A stretch of DNA of 64,000 nucleotides. Origin: Vibrio sp. HA2012 (GTDB lineage Bacteria; Pseudomonadota; Gammaproteobacteria; Enterobacterales; Vibrionaceae). The notes beneath the pieces were generated by a model. It saw nothing but the letters and a program-made list of their open reading frames with translations, ran no database searches and was not told the origin of the DNA. Positions 28,551 to 38,751 of the stretch are shown here, one piece after another; position 1 is the stretch's first letter; every line of letters starts with the position of its first letter. The stretch spans positions 248,001 through 312,000 of the forward strand of contig NZ_PFXK01000004.1 of NCBI RefSeq assembly GCF_002812955.1, in the 5' to 3' direction. The translations under genes and the position numbers were made by a program.

Positions 28551-28794
28551 AAAAAAAAGCACCGCCAAATTGGCAGTGCAAGAATGTTTTGACAGACAGG
28601 TCAAAATAATACAGGAAGTATATGTCATGCATCAGGTGATGATGCAGAACATGGGTGGTAGAAAACTACCTAACTCAAAATTGAGTTTTGCAAACACAAC
28701 ATCGCAACATCTGAGCCAATTGATTCAGGAAAATCAAGCCGTTCAGGCCAGCGTTGCGGGGGGAAATATAGAATTTATCTGGCCGTTGGACAAT
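28551..28794 (-). ncRNA. gcvB: GcvB small regulatory RNA
   Basis: Read on the minus strand, divergent from gcvA. The 3' end is an intrinsic terminator: GCACTGCC and GGCGGTGC (28579-28559) followed by eight T. This corresponds to the GCACCGCC terminator stem of E. coli GcvB. The G/U-rich R1 seed GATGTTGTGTTTGCAA is at about 28690-28705. A conserved downstream block with CTTCCTGTA and CCTGTCTGTC is at 28591-28618. The 5' end is estimated from a TATAAA -10 at 28806-28801. GcvB pairs with many amino-acid transporter and synthesis mRNAs through Hfq; GcvA activates it when glycine is abundant. An overlapping plus-strand ORF is rejected. Confidence 0.88.
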
Positions 28795-28832
28795 CGACAA
28801 TTTATAATGTTTCGGATAAAAAAAACTAATGC

Positions 28833-28838
28833 TATAAT
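28833..28838 (+). promoter_or_regulatory. Candidate -10 of gcvA
   Basis: A perfect TATAAT 14 bp before the gcvA ATG at 28853, so the 5' leader would be very short. It lies only about 30 bp from the opposite-facing gcvB -10, as expected for a shared GcvA-controlled region. Confidence 0.45.
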
Positions 28839-28852
28839 TTTTGGAAATACAG

Positions 28853-29770
28853 ATGTCCAGACGATTACCCCCGCTGAACTCACTGAAGGTTTTTGAGGCT
28901 GCAGCCCGGAACCTGAGTTTCACCCGCGCCGCAGAAGAGTTATTTGTCACTCAGGCTGCGGTAAGCCACCAGATAAAAGCACTGGAAGAATATCTTGGCC
29001 TCAAGCTGTTTCGTCGCAGAAATCGCTCTTTGTTACTGACGGAAGAGGGGCAGGGTTATTTTCTGGATATAAAAGATATCTTTACTTCAATAGCAGAAGC
29101 CACGGACAAAGTTCTGGAACGCAGTGAAAAAGGCGCGTTAACCATCAGTTTACCGCCCAGTTTTGCTATTCAGTGGCTGGTTCCCAGACTGGCTGATTTC
29201 AACGAACAGGAGCCGGATATCGATGTGCGGATTAAAGCGGTTGATATGGATGAAGGCTCTCTGACGGATGATGTAGACGTTGCCATCTATTATGGCAGAG
29301 GCAATTGGCCGGGTCTGAAAGCCGATAAGCTGTATCAGGAATTTTTGGTGCCGCTCTGTTCCCCGCAACTGTTGCTGGGGAAGAAACCATTAGAATCATT
29401 AGGGGATCTGAAACATCATACCTTGCTGCATGATACTTCCCGAAAAGAGTGGAAACAGTATGTCAAAGAGAATGACATTGACGGGGTTAATGTGAACCAC
29501 GGGCCGATTTTCAGTCACTCGACGATGGTATTGCAGGCGGCCATACACGGGCAGGGTATCGCTCTGGGAAATAATGTGCTGGCTCAGCCGGAAATGGAGG
29601 CCGGACGTCTGGTCTCTCCTTTTTCACAGGTACTGATGACCGATAATGCGTTTTATGTGGTATGCCATGATAAACAGGCGGAGACAGGGCGTATTGCCAC
29701 GTTTCGTGACTGGATGCTGGCTAAGGCGGCTGAAGAGCGAAAAGTGTCAGCTCTGCCGGATGTGATATAG
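28853..29770 (+). CDS. gcvA: Glycine cleavage system transcriptional regulator GcvA
   Basis: A 305-aa LysR-type regulator, the same length as E. coli GcvA. The start MSRRLPPLNSLKVFEAAAR matches the family; the frame extends four codons upstream to a TTG that is not used. The helix-turn-helix is at about residues 20-45 (LSFTRAAEELFVTQAAVSHQIKALE). The effector domain follows. It activates the glycine cleavage operon and gcvB when glycine is present. The gcv operon is not in the window. Confidence 0.96.
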   Translation: MSRRLPPLNSLKVFEAAARNLSFTRAAEELFVTQAAVSHQIKALEEYLGLKLFRRRNRSLLLTEEGQGYFLDIKDIFTSIAEATDKVLERSEKGALTISLPPSFAIQWLVPRLADFNEQEPDIDVRIKAVDMDEGSLTDDVDVAIYYGRGNWPGLKADKLYQEFLVPLCSPQLLLGKKPLESLGDLKHHTLLHDTSRKEWKQYVKENDIDGVNVNHGPIFSHSTMVLQAAIHGQGIALGNNVLAQPEMEAGRLVSPFSQVLMTDNAFYVVCHDKQAETGRIATFRDWMLAKAAEERKVSALPDVI

Positions 29771-29835
29771 CTGGCTTTATTGACTCAGATTGCAATTCTA
29801 TTATTATCAGCACCCCGAACAGATAAGGTGACCCC

Positions 29836-30927
29836 ATGAAACACGTAATGCTTTACTGCCGCTCCGGATTTGAAAAAGAGTGTGCCGGTGAAATTCAGGA
29901 CAAAGCAACTCAACTGGAAATCTATGGCTTTCCTCGGGTGAAAAATAATTCTGGCTACGTTCTGTTTGAGTGTTATCAGGAAGGGGATGCGGATGTTCTG
30001 ATCAGGAAGATTGATTTTCAGGCTTTGATTTTTGCCCGGCAGATGTTTGCTGTTGCGGCGGAGTGTACGGCGTTGCCGAAAGATGACCGGATTTCACCGA
30101 TTCTGGCGGCTCTTTCGGCGGTAGACGGTTTTCCCCGCTGTGGTGATTTACGGGTAGAAACTCCTGATACAAATGAAGCCAAAGAGCTGTTGAAATTTTG
30201 TCGGAAGTTTACCGTGCCTCTGCGTCAGGCTCTGCGTGGTAAGGGGTTGCTGTTTGCTCAGGATAATACGAAGAAGCCGGTATTGCACTTGTGCTTTATT
30301 GCTCCGGGTCATTGTTATGCAGGTTATTCGTATACGGACAATAACTCGCCTTTCTTTATGGGGATCCCGCGGCTGAAGTTCCCGGCAGATGCACCGAGTC
30401 GTTCTACCCTGAAACTGGAAGAAGCCTTTCACGTGTTTATCCCGAAAAATGAGTGGGAGACCCGTCTGGCCTCCGGTATGTGGGCCGTGGACCTGGGGGC
30501 TTGTCCGGGGGGCTGGACTTATCAGCTGGTAAAACGTTCTATGTTTGTGCATGCTGTGGATAATGGTGCGATGGCCGATAGTCTGATGGAAACCGGTCAG
30601 GTGAAGCATCATACGGAAGATGGTTTTAAATTCGAACCGGCCAAAAAGAATGTGACCTGGCTGGTGTGCGATATGGTAGAAAAACCGTCTCGCGTGGCAC
30701 AGCTGATGGGTGAATGGATCATCAGTGGCTGGGCTAAAGAAGCTATTTTTAATTTGAAGCTGCCGATGAAAGGCCGTTATGACGAAGTGCTGGAAGATAT
30801 TGAGAATCTGAAATACTTTCTGAATGATAATGACGTGAAATATAAATTGCAGGCGAAGCATCTGTACCATGACCGTGAGGAGATCACCGTCCATGTTCAG
30901 TGTTTGTCGAACATTTCTCCACATTAA
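29836..30927 (+). CDS. rlmM: 23S rRNA (cytidine-2498-2'-O)-methyltransferase RlmM
   Basis: A 363-aa SAM-dependent methyltransferase acting on C2498 of 23S rRNA. An N-terminal THUMP-like RNA-binding part is followed by a Rossmann-type domain with [16 protein letters not shown] (about 214-229) and the catalytic tetrad region [12 protein letters not shown] and [12 protein letters not shown]. It follows gcvA, preserving the E. coli order gcvA...rlmM. AAGGTGAC precedes the ATG. Confidence 0.96.
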   Translation: MKHVMLYCRSGFEKECAGEIQDKATQLEIYGFPRVKNNSGYVLFECYQEGDADVLIRKIDFQALIFARQMFAVAAECTALPKDDRISPILAALSAVDGFPRCGDLRVETPDTNEAKELLKFCRKFTVPLRQALRGKGLLFAQDNTKKPVLHLCFIAPGHCYAGYSYTDNNSPFFMGIPRLKFPADAPSRSTLKLEEAFHVFIPKNEWETRLASGMWAVDLGACPGGWTYQLVKRSMFVHAVDNGAMADSLMETGQVKHHTEDGFKFEPAKKNVTWLVCDMVEKPSRVAQLMGEWIISGWAKEAIFNLKLPMKGRYDEVLEDIENLKYFLNDNDVKYKLQAKHLYHDREEITVHVQCLSNISPH

Positions 30928-30973
30928 TATACTCAAGCCGCTGAGGTTGCTTGAGTATAACCCGGTTATTGCG

Positions 30974-30998
30974 TGTTCCCATGCTTTGCGTGGGAATG
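30974..30998. repeat. Dispersed intergenic palindrome, copy 4
   Basis: GTTCCCATGC-TTT-GCGTGGGAAT, with one A-T to G-T type variation. It lies between the convergent rlmM and xni. A second stem nearby, ATACTCAAG/CTTGAGTAT (30929-30958), has no T-run. Confidence 0.7.
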
Positions 30999-31020
30999 GG
31001 GATTTGTTCCTGAAATCGCC

Positions 31021-31809
31021 TTAATCTGTTATCAGTTCCGGCGGTATATACCGGATATCCTGCAGGTTAAACCCCAGTTCGATATCCGTTTTCAGGCTGG
31101 CAACCTGCTTACAGATCCTTGCCATTTCTATATGTTCTGCAAACTTCTTACGGTATTTTTCTGCCAGATCCTCTGCTGCATTGGCTTGCTCAATATCGGT
31201 ATACTGAGTCAGGATCGCTTTGGCTGCTTTCGGCCCTATTCCCGGAATACCCGGCACCTGACTGGAACTGATCCCAGTCAGCCCCCAATAATCGGTCAGC
31301 TGTAAAGGCGTTACGCCGAATTCTTTTTCGATAAAAGGGGCATCCAGCCAGCGGTGCTGGAAGTAGTCCCGGATCTGCAGGGTCGGTGATAACAGCTGGC
31401 AGTATCCTTTGTCGGTGGAGACGATGGTAACCTTTGCTCCGTGACTGGCTACCTTAACGGCCAGAGTGGCGACCAGATCATCCGCTTCGTCGCCTTCAGA
31501 AAGCAGGGAATCGATCCCCATTTTCCACCACGCGTCCTGAATCTCCTCCAGGCCGTTAAGCAGTGGCTCAGGCATGGGTTTACGGTTCTGCTTATAGTCG
31601 GGCAGCAGTTCGGCGCGCCAGCCGCGATCCTGACTGTGGTGATCAAATACCGCGATAATATGGGTTGGCTGAGATTCAGCAAGGATGCGGTTAAGGGTTC
31701 TCTGTGTGGTTTCTATGGTGCGGGGAATATCGGCCGGATCCGGCTGAGCCGAATGAACGCGACGGATCAGGTTTAGGGCATCGATAATAACCAGATGTAT
31801 AGCAGACAT
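31021..31809 (-). CDS. xni: Flap endonuclease Xni (ExoIX)
   Basis: A 262-aa protein of the 5'-nuclease family, related to the N-terminal domain of DNA polymerase I but not fused to a polymerase. Conserved acidic patches are visible in HLVIIDALNLIRR, VFDHHSQDRGWR, EGDEADDLVATLA and VSTDKGYCQL; GLTGISSSQVPGIPGIGPKAAKAIL is the helix-hairpin-helix. E. coli Xni has structure-specific flap endonuclease activity. It lies 50 bp downstream of ppnN on the same strand. Confidence 0.95.
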   Translation of the reverse strand: MSAIHLVIIDALNLIRRVHSAQPDPADIPRTIETTQRTLNRILAESQPTHIIAVFDHHSQDRGWRAELLPDYKQNRKPMPEPLLNGLEEIQDAWWKMGIDSLLSEGDEADDLVATLAVKVASHGAKVTIVSTDKGYCQLLSPTLQIRDYFQHRWLDAPFIEKEFGVTPLQLTDYWGLTGISSSQVPGIPGIGPKAAKAILTQYTDIEQANAAEDLAEKYRKKFAEHIEMARICKQVASLKTDIELGFNLQDIRYIPPELITD

Positions 31810-31822
31810 AGGGATCCAACAT

Positions 31823-31850
31823 AATAAGGGCTTAACACTAAGCCCTTATT
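31823..31850. other. Perfect hairpin between ppnN and xni
   Basis: AATAAGGGCTTA and TAAGCCCTTATT form a perfect 12-bp stem with a 4-nt loop. No T-run follows it in the ppnN-to-xni direction, so it may be an mRNA-processing or stabilising stem rather than a terminator. Confidence 0.5.
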
Positions 31851-31859
31851 CTAACGGAA

Positions 31860-33221
31860 TTATCTGCGTTCTGCGATGGTGTAGCAGGGAACGTATTCTG
31901 AGCCGGGCAGCTTCATTCGCTGCTGTTTGACGAAGTCGTTCAGCAGGCGGTCCATTTTCTGCATCAAAACAGGATCGCCGTCGATACGGAAAGGGCCGTG
32001 CTGTTCTATCTCTCTGATCCCTTCGGCCTTTACATTACCGGCCACGATAGCTGAAAATGCCTGACGCAGGTTGGCTGCCAGAATGTCTGGTTTCTGCCCC
32101 ATATTCAGATTCAGTGTTGCTACGTTCTGATGTGTCGGCTGGAACGGCTTCTGGAAAACCGGGTCGATGGTCAGTGACCAGTTATAGCTGTAGGCATCCT
32201 GAGTGGCTTTACGGTGCTCGCGCACTTCCGGAAGCCCCTCTTTGATGATTCTGGCGGCCAGTGCCGGATTGCCGACCACGATCTGATAATGCTTTCTGGC
32301 TTCATCACCCAGCGTATCGGCAATAAACTGGTCGATAGAGCGGAAGTAATCGGCACTCTCTTCCGGACCGGTGAGTACAATCGGCATTGGTTGATCGGCA
32401 TTGTCCGGATGCATCATGATCCCCAGCAGGTAGAGTAATTCTTCTGCCGTTCCCGGTCCTCCGGGGAAGATCACAATACCGTGTGCCATGCGTACAAAGG
32501 CTTCCAGGCGTTTTTCGATGTCCGGCATGATGATCAATTCATTGACGATAGGGTTCGGTGGTTCGGCGGCAATGATGGACGGTTCCGTCAGGCCGATATA
32601 GCGTTGTTCGTAGAAACGTTGTTTGGCATGGCCGATGGCGGCTCCCTTCATCGGGCCTTCCATTGCGCCCGGACCACAACCGGTGCAGATATTCAGTTCT
32701 CTCAGCCCCAGTTCATGGCCGACTTCCCGGGTGTACTGATATTCCACCGGGTTAATGGAGTGGCCTCCCCAGCAAACGACCAGATTCGGTTCAATATTGA
32801 CATGCAGAGCACCGGCATTACGCAGGATCGCAAAGACCAGGTTGGTGATATGGGCGGAATCATCCTGCTGTTCTGTATGCATCTCAGACAGGCGCATATT
32901 GACATAGATGATATCGCGCATCACGGAGAACAGGTGTTCCTGAATACCTTTGATGATATTACCGTCGACAAACGCTTCCTGAGGCGGGTTGCTCAGTTCC
33001 AGTTTAAGTCCTCGTTCACGGGTGACGACGTTGACATCGAACTCCCGGTGTTTGTCCAGCAATTCATTGGAGTTATCGGTATGACTGCCGCAGTTAAGCA
33101 CGGCAAGGGTACAGTTCCGGTATAACTGATACAGTTCACTGGAGGCTTCTTTTTTCAGGCGCTGTACTTCAAGTTGGGAAAGTAGATCCATACTGCCGGC
33201 AGGGCTGATATGGGTAATCAT
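31860..33221 (-). CDS. ppnN: Nucleotide 5'-monophosphate nucleosidase PpnN
   Basis: A 453-aa enzyme (E. coli YgdH, 454 aa) that hydrolyses purine and pyrimidine nucleoside monophosphates to the base and ribose-5-phosphate. The LOG-like catalytic fold shows [16 protein letters not shown] and the signature [18 protein letters not shown]. coli PpnN is activated by (p)ppGpp and helps set nucleotide levels during the stringent response. AAGGAG precedes the ATG. xni follows in the same direction, and the GGDEF gene lies 19 bp upstream, so the three may share transcription. Confidence 0.95.
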   Translation of the reverse strand: MITHISPAGSMDLLSQLEVQRLKKEASSELYQLYRNCTLAVLNCGSHTDNSNELLDKHREFDVNVVTRERGLKLELSNPPQEAFVDGNIIKGIQEHLFSVMRDIIYVNMRLSEMHTEQQDDSAHITNLVFAILRNAGALHVNIEPNLVVCWGGHSINPVEYQYTREVGHELGLRELNICTGCGPGAMEGPMKGAAIGHAKQRFYEQRYIGLTEPSIIAAEPPNPIVNELIIMPDIEKRLEAFVRMAHGIVIFPGGPGTAEELLYLLGIMMHPDNADQPMPIVLTGPEESADYFRSIDQFIADTLGDEARKHYQIVVGNPALAARIIKEGLPEVREHRKATQDAYSYNWSLTIDPVFQKPFQPTHQNVATLNLNMGQKPDILAANLRQAFSAIVAGNVKAEGIREIEQHGPFRIDGDPVLMQKMDRLLNDFVKQQRMKLPGSEYVPCYTIAERR

Positions 33222-33240
33222 GAAAACTCCTTACTGCGGG

Positions 33241-34818
33241 TTATTTCCACACGATCTGATTGTAGCCTTTCTGTTTGGCCTCTTTCAGGCCGAGGTTCAG
33301 GCGCTCCATCACTTCTTCTGGTGTATCGGAGTCTTTAAACGTACTGGCTGAAATGGATACGCCGACAGTGATACTCTGCTCTCTGAACTTAAATGGCAGT
33401 TTGTTGATGGTGCCTTGCAGAGTATTCAGCAGGGTCTGACAAGTCGGTTGGTTAATGTCCGGAAGAATGGCGATAAATTCTTCCCCGGAGAAACGAGCCA
33501 AAATATCCTGTTCACGCATAACATTAGTCAGGGTTCTGGCAATGATTTTCAGTGCCTTATCTCCGGCAGAGTAGCCAAAACTGTCGTTGATGGATTTAAA
33601 GTTATCCATATCCAGCAGAATAATGTGCAGCGGATGCTGTGCACGGATCCAGCGGTGGTATTCAGTTTCCAGATACTCCATAAAGGCGGTGCGGTGCAGT
33701 ACCTTTGTTAGTGGGTCAAGTTGCATGCGCTGAGACTGATCTTCCAGTCGGCGTCGGTAGTCATGGGTCAGTTCAAACAGAGCTTCAAGCTGATTTTTGC
33801 TGTACCGCATCCGATCCAGCAGAGCTAATTCTCTCTGTTCGTTATGCTGCAGTCGTTCTGTCAGCATTGCGATCTGCTCAAACAGCGGTTTTGTCGCAGC
33901 TTTGGCTTCTTCTATGCTCGTCGCTTTGTGCAGATAATCCTGACTGGTGCTGGCCAGAGATGTGAGCTCCTGATGCATTTCACGCCGATGACCAGCGTAA
34001 GAAGCACTTTGCTCCAGACACTGATTGTTGATTTTTATGGCTCCGGAAAGGGAGTCATTGACATTATTCAGGAACTGCTCTGAGGTTTTCCTCTCAAAGT
34101 GCGTTCCCTGAATCACCAGTTTTAAGATCTGCAGCGTGATATCGATCAGCTCTTCAAAATTGATCCCCGAAAGCAGTTTGATTCGTATATCGGCAAGCAG
34201 ATCACCGGACTCTCCAGAAAAATCGAGTTCGTTGATCAGGCTCTGAAGCTCTTCGGAAAGCCGGTTCTGAAGTTCTTTGCTGATACCGGCCATCCCATGG
34301 TTTAGGGTATGTGCCGAGTTCGACATAATAATCTTGATGGCCCGCTCATAGATACCCAGCAGGCGGATCGCATTATCGAGTTGCTTGTTGTTTTTTATTG
34401 AGGGGAAACTCAGTAAATTTCTTAAGTCGCGTTTGAGCTGGGCGGGTAGCCCGGGAATTCGTTGCAGAGTTTCACCACTCTGCCTGACTCGCTCATCTAG
34501 ATGACTTTTCTGTTTTTCCATTTTATATGTATTTTTTTTGAGCAGTCGCTCAAGTACCGCCATATGCGGTAGTAGCCTACTGATATCGTGCTGTTGCTCT
34601 AATGCCGTTTTTAATGTCAAAACGCATTTATCCAGCTCATCGTGGTAACCAAGACAGGTTTCGCTCAGTTTAGCAATTACCCGCTTCAGAACCCGCTGTT
34701 CTCTGGTAAATTTGAACGAAGCGTTGCGATGGCGCATTTTCGCTTGTTCTAACTGTAGTTTTAACTGGTTCAGGTCAGAAATCAAATCTTCCTGAACAAC
34801 TAAAGCGGTATCACTCAT
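33241..34818 (-). CDS. GGDEF-domain protein, probable diguanylate cyclase
   Basis: A 525-aa cytoplasmic protein with no signal peptide or membrane helix. Residues 1-340 are helical with long coiled-coil stretches. The C-terminal GGDEF domain (about 360-525) has the metal-binding DMDNFKSINDSFGYSAGD, an I-site REQD five residues before the signature, and SGEEF in place of GG(D/E)EF. The first Gly is lost, but related variants can be active, so activity is likely but not certain. ATG 34818 is chosen; the frame extends to a TTG ten codons upstream. The family makes cyclic di-GMP, which in vibrios favours biofilm over motility. Confidence 0.88.
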   Translation of the reverse strand: MSDTALVVQEDLISDLNQLKLQLEQAKMRHRNASFKFTREQRVLKRVIAKLSETCLGYHDELDKCVLTLKTALEQQHDISRLLPHMAVLERLLKKNTYKMEKQKSHLDERVRQSGETLQRIPGLPAQLKRDLRNLLSFPSIKNNKQLDNAIRLLGIYERAIKIIMSNSAHTLNHGMAGISKELQNRLSEELQSLINELDFSGESGDLLADIRIKLLSGINFEELIDITLQILKLVIQGTHFERKTSEQFLNNVNDSLSGAIKINNQCLEQSASYAGHRREMHQELTSLASTSQDYLHKATSIEEAKAATKPLFEQIAMLTERLQHNEQRELALLDRMRYSKNQLEALFELTHDYRRRLEDQSQRMQLDPLTKVLHRTAFMEYLETEYHRWIRAQHPLHIILLDMDNFKSINDSFGYSAGDKALKIIARTLTNVMREQDILARFSGEEFIAILPDINQPTCQTLLNTLQGTINKLPFKFREQSITVGVSISASTFKDSDTPEEVMERLNLGLKEAKQKGYNQIVWK

Positions 34819-34947
34819 ATATCTCAAAGCAAAAGAGGCAGAACTCAAGCAGACTTTAGCTAAGCCGCATTAACAAAAAGCACAATAGAGTGATAATACC
34901 AAATTATGTAACAACGTCACGGCCATTTCGGTGCGAATGATTGTATT

Positions 34948-37245
34948 TCACTCGCTAAGTGTGAATTTTTTGATTTCATCCCCATTTTTGCGTGAAGAGA
35001 GTATTTTTATTAACCCTTTTTCGATGGCATCACGGCAGGCCGCTCGAATATTGTCTCCGGCAAAACTGGCCGCCGGGGCATTTTTTATCGCTTTCAGACA
35101 AACCCACTGGCTGCCACCATATTCCAGACTGATGTCTCTGGCCATGTGCGAAGCCATCAGCAAAATATCGATCAGTTCTTTATCATTGATGGCTGTGTAA
35201 GCCCGGGGTAAAAACGGGTAATCCGCGATACCGGCTCTGATGCTTTTATCAATATTTTTTTCGGTTTTGAATTCGTTTATCCAGCCGCGAATTTTATAAA
35301 AAATTTGTTCCGGTTCTTTATCCGGATTGGTATTGGGTTCAACGTACAAAAACAGGGCATCAGAGATATGATACAGTCTTGCCGGTTTGATGATCTTGGG
35401 CTTGATAAATGCGCCGAACTCGCTTTCCAGCTCCAGACCGGCTTTGTAGCCGCCGTTCAGATACATATTACGCAGGAAGGGCAGGTCGATCATGATAAAA
35501 CGCAGCCGGTCATGCAGAGGTTCATTAATCAGTTCACCGGTTTGCCACTGCTCATAGTTGGCGCTGCTACGCTCCAGAGACCCGGGCAGCTTGAGGTTAA
35601 GCAGCCGCAGGTTTCTGAGACCGGAACGCGGGTGGGTGTAGTGGTCTTCATACAGGGCAGAGAGTTCTTTTTTCAGCCGGTGATTGACCGAGCTTTTGCG
35701 TAGGGCAAAAAACAGCAGCAAGGATGACAGGACAAACAGTGTCATCAGGGTGTTCTGGTACTTATGCAGCTCAGCCCGGGTTTCTGTCAGCTTATCCTGC
35801 TGATTCTGATAGTGCAGCGATTTCTCGATAAAGGTTTTCTGCTGGGTAAAATCATCCTCGGAGATAGACAGCAGGGTGTCTTTTTTCTGCATCAGCAACT
35901 GGTCATAGCGTTTACTGTGTTCATAGGCTTGCTGAAAATCTTTCGTCTGTTCATAGCTGTCAGCCAGCAGGGCATGGGCGCGGATCTGAATGTGACTGTC
36001 AGCGTACTTTTGTCCGGCTTTCAGTGCTTCTGTCGCACGGGCGATAGCATTTGTGTAGCGTCCCAGATGATAAGCCAGATCAGCATCCAGCAGGACAGAT
36101 TTCGCCTGCTGGCGTGGCAGTTCGGTAAAAGTGAGCAGGTTATGTGCCCGGTTCAGGTACTGTTCCGCCAGAGGGTAGTTATACAACTGGATATAGGTAT
36201 TGGCCAGATCCAGACGCAGGTTGATGACCTCTTCGATATTGCTGTCGCTGTTTTCCGCATCCAGCACATTGAAATAGTGCACCAGAGCCAGATTATATTT
36301 GCCCTGCTGGTTGTAGATATCCCCCATCTGTTTCAGTACCTGAGGCAGAATGATGGAGTTGCTGTAGTTGTCATAAAAATCAGCTGCCTGCAGCAGATGT
36401 TCGATAGCCCGGTCAAGGGCTTGTCTCTGGTAGAAAACAGTAGCCAGCAGGCGGTTACATTTGGCCAGCAGCACCAGATTATTGGATTCAATCGCTGACC
36501 AATAGGCAGCCAGCAGGTCATATAAGGCTCGGTTCAGACGCTGGTGGCGCAGATTATGTTCTCCTACCGTGATCCGGTATTGGATAAACATTTCTGGCAG
36601 AACAGTGGATGCAGTGGCGTAATTGCCGGCTTTAGTGAAAAAGGTATCGGCCTGTTCCTGTTGTCCGGACAGTGAGGCAATATTGCCCTGCAGCATCGTT
36701 AACTGATAGCGGAGTGCTTGTCGGGATTCGTCGGACAGACCGTTTTTCTGTATATCCTGTTGCAGGGCTTTCAGATCCGGAGTGATTTTCTCCGGATCGG
36801 CAAACAGCGTCCATACGATGTCCGTTTTTATGATCCGGCTTTGTAGGTGTGCATAGTCCAGACCGTATCTGAGAGCCAGCGCGGCGGCTTCATCTATTGT
36901 ATTCAGTGCGCCGTGTGAATCTTTTAAAGCCAGTTTGGCTCTGGCCAGAATTTGCAGTGCCATTACTGTGGTATTGGGTGTGCGGATGGTATTTTCTGCA
37001 TTTTCTCTGGATGCACTGATTTCTTTGGCATCCGCGACCAGTTTACGGGCAGAAAGATAGCTTTGGGTAATTTCCTTGGCTCTGGCAGGAGTGATGTCGA
37101 TGAGTTTTTCCGCCTCATTCAGTACCGGAGAGGCAAAAATTTCTGCCTGCACGGTAAAAGAGACGGCAAGCAGGAAAAGAGCCTGATACAACCTGCCAGT
37201 CCATGGTTTCAGATGCCTCTTTAACAAAGGCCGGAACATACTCAT
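34948..37245 (-). CDS. Exported TPR-like protein with degenerate GGDEF domain
   Basis: A 765-aa protein. A signal peptide ends near residue 35 (VQAEIFA). About 35-480 form helical repeats of TPR type, such as QVLKQMGDIYNQQGKYNLALVHYFNVLDAEN. A membrane helix (LMTLFVLSSLLLFFALRK, about 515) separates this periplasmic sensor from a cytoplasmic C-terminal domain. That domain aligns with GGDEF in outline, but the active-site signature reads HISDALFLYV and the metal site is lost, so no cyclase activity is expected. Its role is unknown; it may act with the adjacent GGDEF protein. ATG 37245 has AAGGA 10 nt upstream. Confidence 0.8.
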   Translation of the reverse strand: MSMFRPLLKRHLKPWTGRLYQALFLLAVSFTVQAEIFASPVLNEAEKLIDITPARAKEITQSYLSARKLVADAKEISASRENAENTIRTPNTTVMALQILARAKLALKDSHGALNTIDEAAALALRYGLDYAHLQSRIIKTDIVWTLFADPEKITPDLKALQQDIQKNGLSDESRQALRYQLTMLQGNIASLSGQQEQADTFFTKAGNYATASTVLPEMFIQYRITVGEHNLRHQRLNRALYDLLAAYWSAIESNNLVLLAKCNRLLATVFYQRQALDRAIEHLLQAADFYDNYSNSIILPQVLKQMGDIYNQQGKYNLALVHYFNVLDAENSDSNIEEVINLRLDLANTYIQLYNYPLAEQYLNRAHNLLTFTELPRQQAKSVLLDADLAYHLGRYTNAIARATEALKAGQKYADSHIQIRAHALLADSYEQTKDFQQAYEHSKRYDQLLMQKKDTLLSISEDDFTQQKTFIEKSLHYQNQQDKLTETRAELHKYQNTLMTLFVLSSLLLFFALRKSSVNHRLKKELSALYEDHYTHPRSGLRNLRLLNLKLPGSLERSSANYEQWQTGELINEPLHDRLRFIMIDLPFLRNMYLNGGYKAGLELESEFGAFIKPKIIKPARLYHISDALFLYVEPNTNPDKEPEQIFYKIRGWINEFKTEKNIDKSIRAGIADYPFLPRAYTAINDKELIDILLMASHMARDISLEYGGSQWVCLKAIKNAPAASFAGDNIRAACRDAIEKGLIKILSSRKNGDEIKKFTLSE

Positions 37246-37270
37246 CAACAACGATTCCTTGTTTAGTCAG

Positions 37271-38116
37271 TTACTGGCGTGCCAGCCGGGCATTACTCTC
37301 CGGATTCATCTGTTCAGAAGAACGATACGGGTTGATATCCAGACCACCACGGCGGGTATAACGAGCATATACAGTCAGCTTATCTGGATGGCAGTATTTC
37401 TGAATATCGGTAAAGATGCGTTCGACACACTGTTCATGGAACTCATTATGTTCCCGGAATGAGACAATATAGCGCAGTAACGCTTCCCGGTGTATTTTTT
37501 TGCCGCTATATGCGATTTCCACACTGCCCCAGTCCGGCTGACTGGTGATCAGACAGTTAGATTTCAGCAGGTGACTGTGCAGCGTTTCGGTGACTATCTC
37601 ATCACTGGTTGCCTGCTGCAAATATTCCGGGTGGAAGGCATAATCGGTAATATGGATGTCCTGCTCATCAATACATTCGCCATGCATATCGGCGATCGTA
37701 CTGCCGGTATAATGGTTGACCGGCCAGATTGCGACACTGACTTCAGCGCCAGCACAGGCGGAAAGATCATTTTTCAGTATTTCGCATACTTGATCCCAGT
37801 CGGAAAAGCGGGTCTGGTTCAGGCTGTTGAGGTACAGCTTAAAGGATTTGGATTCAATCAGGTTCTGGCTGGTGGCCGGAACGGAAACTTCACCGACGGC
37901 AACCTGTGGCAGCCCTTTTTCATTTAGCCATGATAGCTCGTAAAGGGTCCAGAGATCACATCCCTGAAACGGAAGTTCCCCGCCAAGGTGAAGATCATCC
38001 CGGTTCAGGCTGCGCGGTACAGGCTGCAGCAGGCTGGCATCGTATTGATTTCGGTACTCGGTTTTTTGTCCCAGAGTCAGTCCGGACAGTTCTTTGGCGT
38101 TGGAATATTTGCTCAT
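37271..38116 (-). CDS. queF: NADPH-dependent 7-cyano-7-deazaguanine reductase QueF
   Basis: A 281-aa long-form QueF that reduces preQ0 to preQ1 in queuosine synthesis. The catalytic Cys188 is in [14 protein letters not shown], which forms a thioimide with substrate. [16 protein letters not shown] and [17 protein letters not shown] are family blocks of the tunnelling-fold pair. It is divergent from syd, as in E. coli. Length equals E. coli QueF (282). Confidence 0.97.
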   Translation of the reverse strand: MSKYSNAKELSGLTLGQKTEYRNQYDASLLQPVPRSLNRDDLHLGGELPFQGCDLWTLYELSWLNEKGLPQVAVGEVSVPATSQNLIESKSFKLYLNSLNQTRFSDWDQVCEILKNDLSACAGAEVSVAIWPVNHYTGSTIADMHGECIDEQDIHITDYAFHPEYLQQATSDEIVTETLHSHLLKSNCLITSQPDWGSVEIAYSGKKIHREALLRYIVSFREHNEFHEQCVERIFTDIQKYCHPDKLTVYARYTRRGGLDINPYRSSEQMNPESNARLARQ

Positions 38117-38201
38117 GCTTTTTTCAAAGATCGATTAGAATATGCGGAATTTTACTGAATAGCCCATTCGCTGTCATTAACCCTTTTGTCAGGAGCCACT
38201 T

Positions 38202-38747
38202 ATGACACAGTCTGCTGTACAGGCTTTACACTCTTTTTCTATGCGCTATCAGCAGGCATGGCAGGATGCGTATCAGACGCTTCCCGCTAGTGAAGAACTT
38301 GCCGGTTTGCCTTCAGTATGTGTTGATGAGTCAAAAGATGGGAAAGTGTACTGGCACCCGGTCGTTCGTCCGGTTCTGGCTGATTTTTCCAATCTGGAGC
38401 GGGGCATAGAACTGACCCTGCATGATGATATTAAAGCTTTTTTTGGTAGTCAGTATTCTGCGGACATGGAAGGCAGCTGGAAAGGTAATGCACTGACTCT
38501 GTTACAGGTCTGGAATGATGAGGATTTTATCCGTTTGCAGGAAAATATTCTGGGTCATCTGATCACCCAGCGGCGACTGAAGCTGAAACCAACGGTATTC
38601 ATTGCAGCGACTGAGGCTGAGCTGGATGTAATCTCTATCTGTAATCTGACCGGGCAGGTGATTTTTGAGCGTCTGGGGACATCGCAAAGAGAGGTGCTGG
38701 CAGACTCAGTAAGTGATTTTTTGACCGGACTGGAACCAGAGGTATAA
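38202..38747 (+). CDS. syd: SecY-interacting protein Syd
   Basis: A 181-aa acidic peripheral membrane protein that binds the SecY translocon and can release SecA from defective complexes. Recognised by [31 protein letters not shown] and the block [23 protein letters not shown] precedes the ATG. It is followed within 5 bp by the zinc-ribbon gene, probably in one transcript. The queF-syd-csrB-yqcC-truC neighbourhood is shared with E. coli. Confidence 0.95.
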   Translation: MTQSAVQALHSFSMRYQQAWQDAYQTLPASEELAGLPSVCVDESKDGKVYWHPVVRPVLADFSNLERGIELTLHDDIKAFFGSQYSADMEGSWKGNALTLLQVWNDEDFIRLQENILGHLITQRRLKLKPTVFIAATEAELDVISICNLTGQVIFERLGTSQREVLADSVSDFLTGLEPEV

Positions 38748-38751
38748 GGCG

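Noticed and set aside
28513..28896. A 127-codon plus-strand ORF upstream of gcvA, with an internal start at 28627 and a possible ribosome site
   Set aside because: It is the antisense of GcvB. The apparent AGGAAG site is the complement of the conserved CTTCCT block of the RNA, and the ORF runs into gcvA.
30929..30958. Stem ATACTCAAG/CTTGAGTAT after rlmM as a terminator
   Set aside because: No T-run follows on either strand; left as a weak stem only.
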